A DNA stretch of 13,550 nt, from the NCBI GenBank assembly GCA_014729455.1, contig WJJW01000259.1:1-13550 (forward strand), given 5' to 3'. Under the pieces are notes generated by a model that saw only the letters and a list, made by a program, of their open reading frames with translations, ran no database searches and had not been told where the DNA came from. How positions within the stretch are numbered: the stretch's first letter is position 1; every line of letters starts with the position of its first letter. Of this stretch, positions 13,195 through 13,550 are shown one piece after another. The translations under genes were made by a program, and so were the position numbers. The stretch comes from Candidatus Eiseniibacteriota bacterium (lineage in GTDB: Bacteria > Eisenbacteria > RBG-16-71-46 > CAIMUX01 > VGJL01).

Positions 13195-13550
13195 CTACCA
13201 GGGAGGGCGAACGATCGCAGCGACCCGGCCGCGCAGATCCGCTTCGTACCCCCGGTCCTCCTCGTCCAGACTCGACACCCGAACCGATCCGCTCGCGTGG
13301 ATCAGCCGCCCGGGCCGGCTTCCCGCCCCGATCGCCACGTGGTCGATCGGCCCGCCCGCGGAACCGAAGAAGACCAGGTCCCCCATCCGGACCCGTCCCG
13401 GCTGGACCGGGCGGACCCACTCCCCGAGCGCGTCGAGCTGGTCCCGCGCATCGCGGGGAAGCGGAACCCCTTCCAGGCCATAGAGCAGGCGGACGAAGCC
13501 GGAGCAGTCCAATCCGCCCGCCCCGGTCCCACCCCAGCGGTAGCCGGTGC
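13195..13550 (-). CDS. NlpC/P60-family peptidoglycan endopeptidase, C-terminal part
   Basis: The frame is open at the right edge, so the N-terminus is missing; 117 codons are visible. It is the catalytic domain of a cysteine peptidase that usually cuts D-Glu-diamino acid bonds in cell-wall peptides. The motif YRWGGTGAGGLDCSGFVRLL, at about residues 3-22 of the visible part, contains the nucleophile Cys in DCSGF. PRDARDQ and MGDLVFFG follow in the usual order. Then come DHVAIGAG with the catalytic His and LIHASG with the second His. A TTG just before DCSGF is not the real start, because the typical YRWGG segment precedes it in frame. The missing upstream part probably holds a signal peptide and perhaps SH3 domains, which cannot be checked here. 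Confidence 0.92.
   Translation of the reverse strand, partial: TGYRWGGTGAGGLDCSGFVRLLYGLEGVPLPRDARDQLDALGEWVRPVQPGRVRMGDLVFFGSAGGPIDHVAIGAGSRPGRLIHASGSVRVSSLDEEDRGYEADLRGRVAAIVRPPW

Noticed and set aside
1..13550. CRISPR arrays, tRNA or rRNA genes, insertion sequences or attachment sites
   Set aside because: I saw no spaced direct repeats, no tRNA-like cloverleaf, no rRNA sequence and no transposase or integrase motifs in any frame.

Overview
The window is high-GC bacterial chromosomal DNA; by eye roughly two thirds G+C, with third codon positions almost always G or C. It is dominated by one minus-strand respiratory operon, nuoA-B-C-D-H-I-J-K-L-M-N, encoding the membrane arm, the quinone module and the connecting iron-sulfur subunits of complex I (NADH-quinone oxidoreductase type). 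No nuoE, nuoF or nuoG lies between nuoD and nuoH, so this is the compact 11-gene arrangement. The lineage cannot be fixed from the sequence. The gene content fits an uncultured high-GC Gram-negative-type bacterium (Eisenbacteria, Acidobacteriota or Myxococcota-like), and that is only a guess.

Layout from right to left along the operon: a strong sigma70-like promoter (TTGACA, 17-base spacer, TAGGTT; 10834-10862) drives nuoA, nuoB, nuoC, nuoD, nuoH, nuoI, nuoJ, nuoK, nuoL, nuoM and nuoN. The genes are tightly packed, with stop/start overlaps or short gaps that mostly contain purine-rich ribosome sites. Four genes (A, B, C, H) start with GTG. A truncated gene for an apparently exported protein follows nuoN and runs off the left edge; its only plausible start is a CTG overlapping the nuoN stop. 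NuoL carries a histidine-rich insertion and NuoI a long charged Ala/Lys/Glu tail.

On the plus strand, divergent from nuoA, is a SpoU/TrmH-family RNA 2'-O-methyltransferase gene that looks leaderless. Its 3' end overlaps the 3' end of a convergent PP2C-type protein phosphatase gene. Upstream of the phosphatase, on the same minus strand, is a single-domain HD hydrolase whose residues match the (p)ppGpp hydrolase family (SpoT/MESH1-like small alarmone hydrolase). At the right edge is the C-terminal catalytic part of an NlpC/P60 cell-wall peptidase.

The most interesting part is the 312-base gap between the NlpC/P60 gene and the HD hydrolase gene (12883-13194). On the minus strand it holds, in order: a good promoter (TTGACG, 17-base spacer, TATCTT); a perfect CRP-like palindrome (TTGTGA-N6-TCACAA) centred on the predicted transcription start; about 200 bases with long perfect complementary arms, including a possible alternative pairing; and a 9-bp stem followed by six T residues about 57 bases before the hydrolase start. 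This reads as a regulated small RNA, or as a structured leader with an attenuator in front of an alarmone-hydrolase gene. I do not recognise it as a known RNA family.
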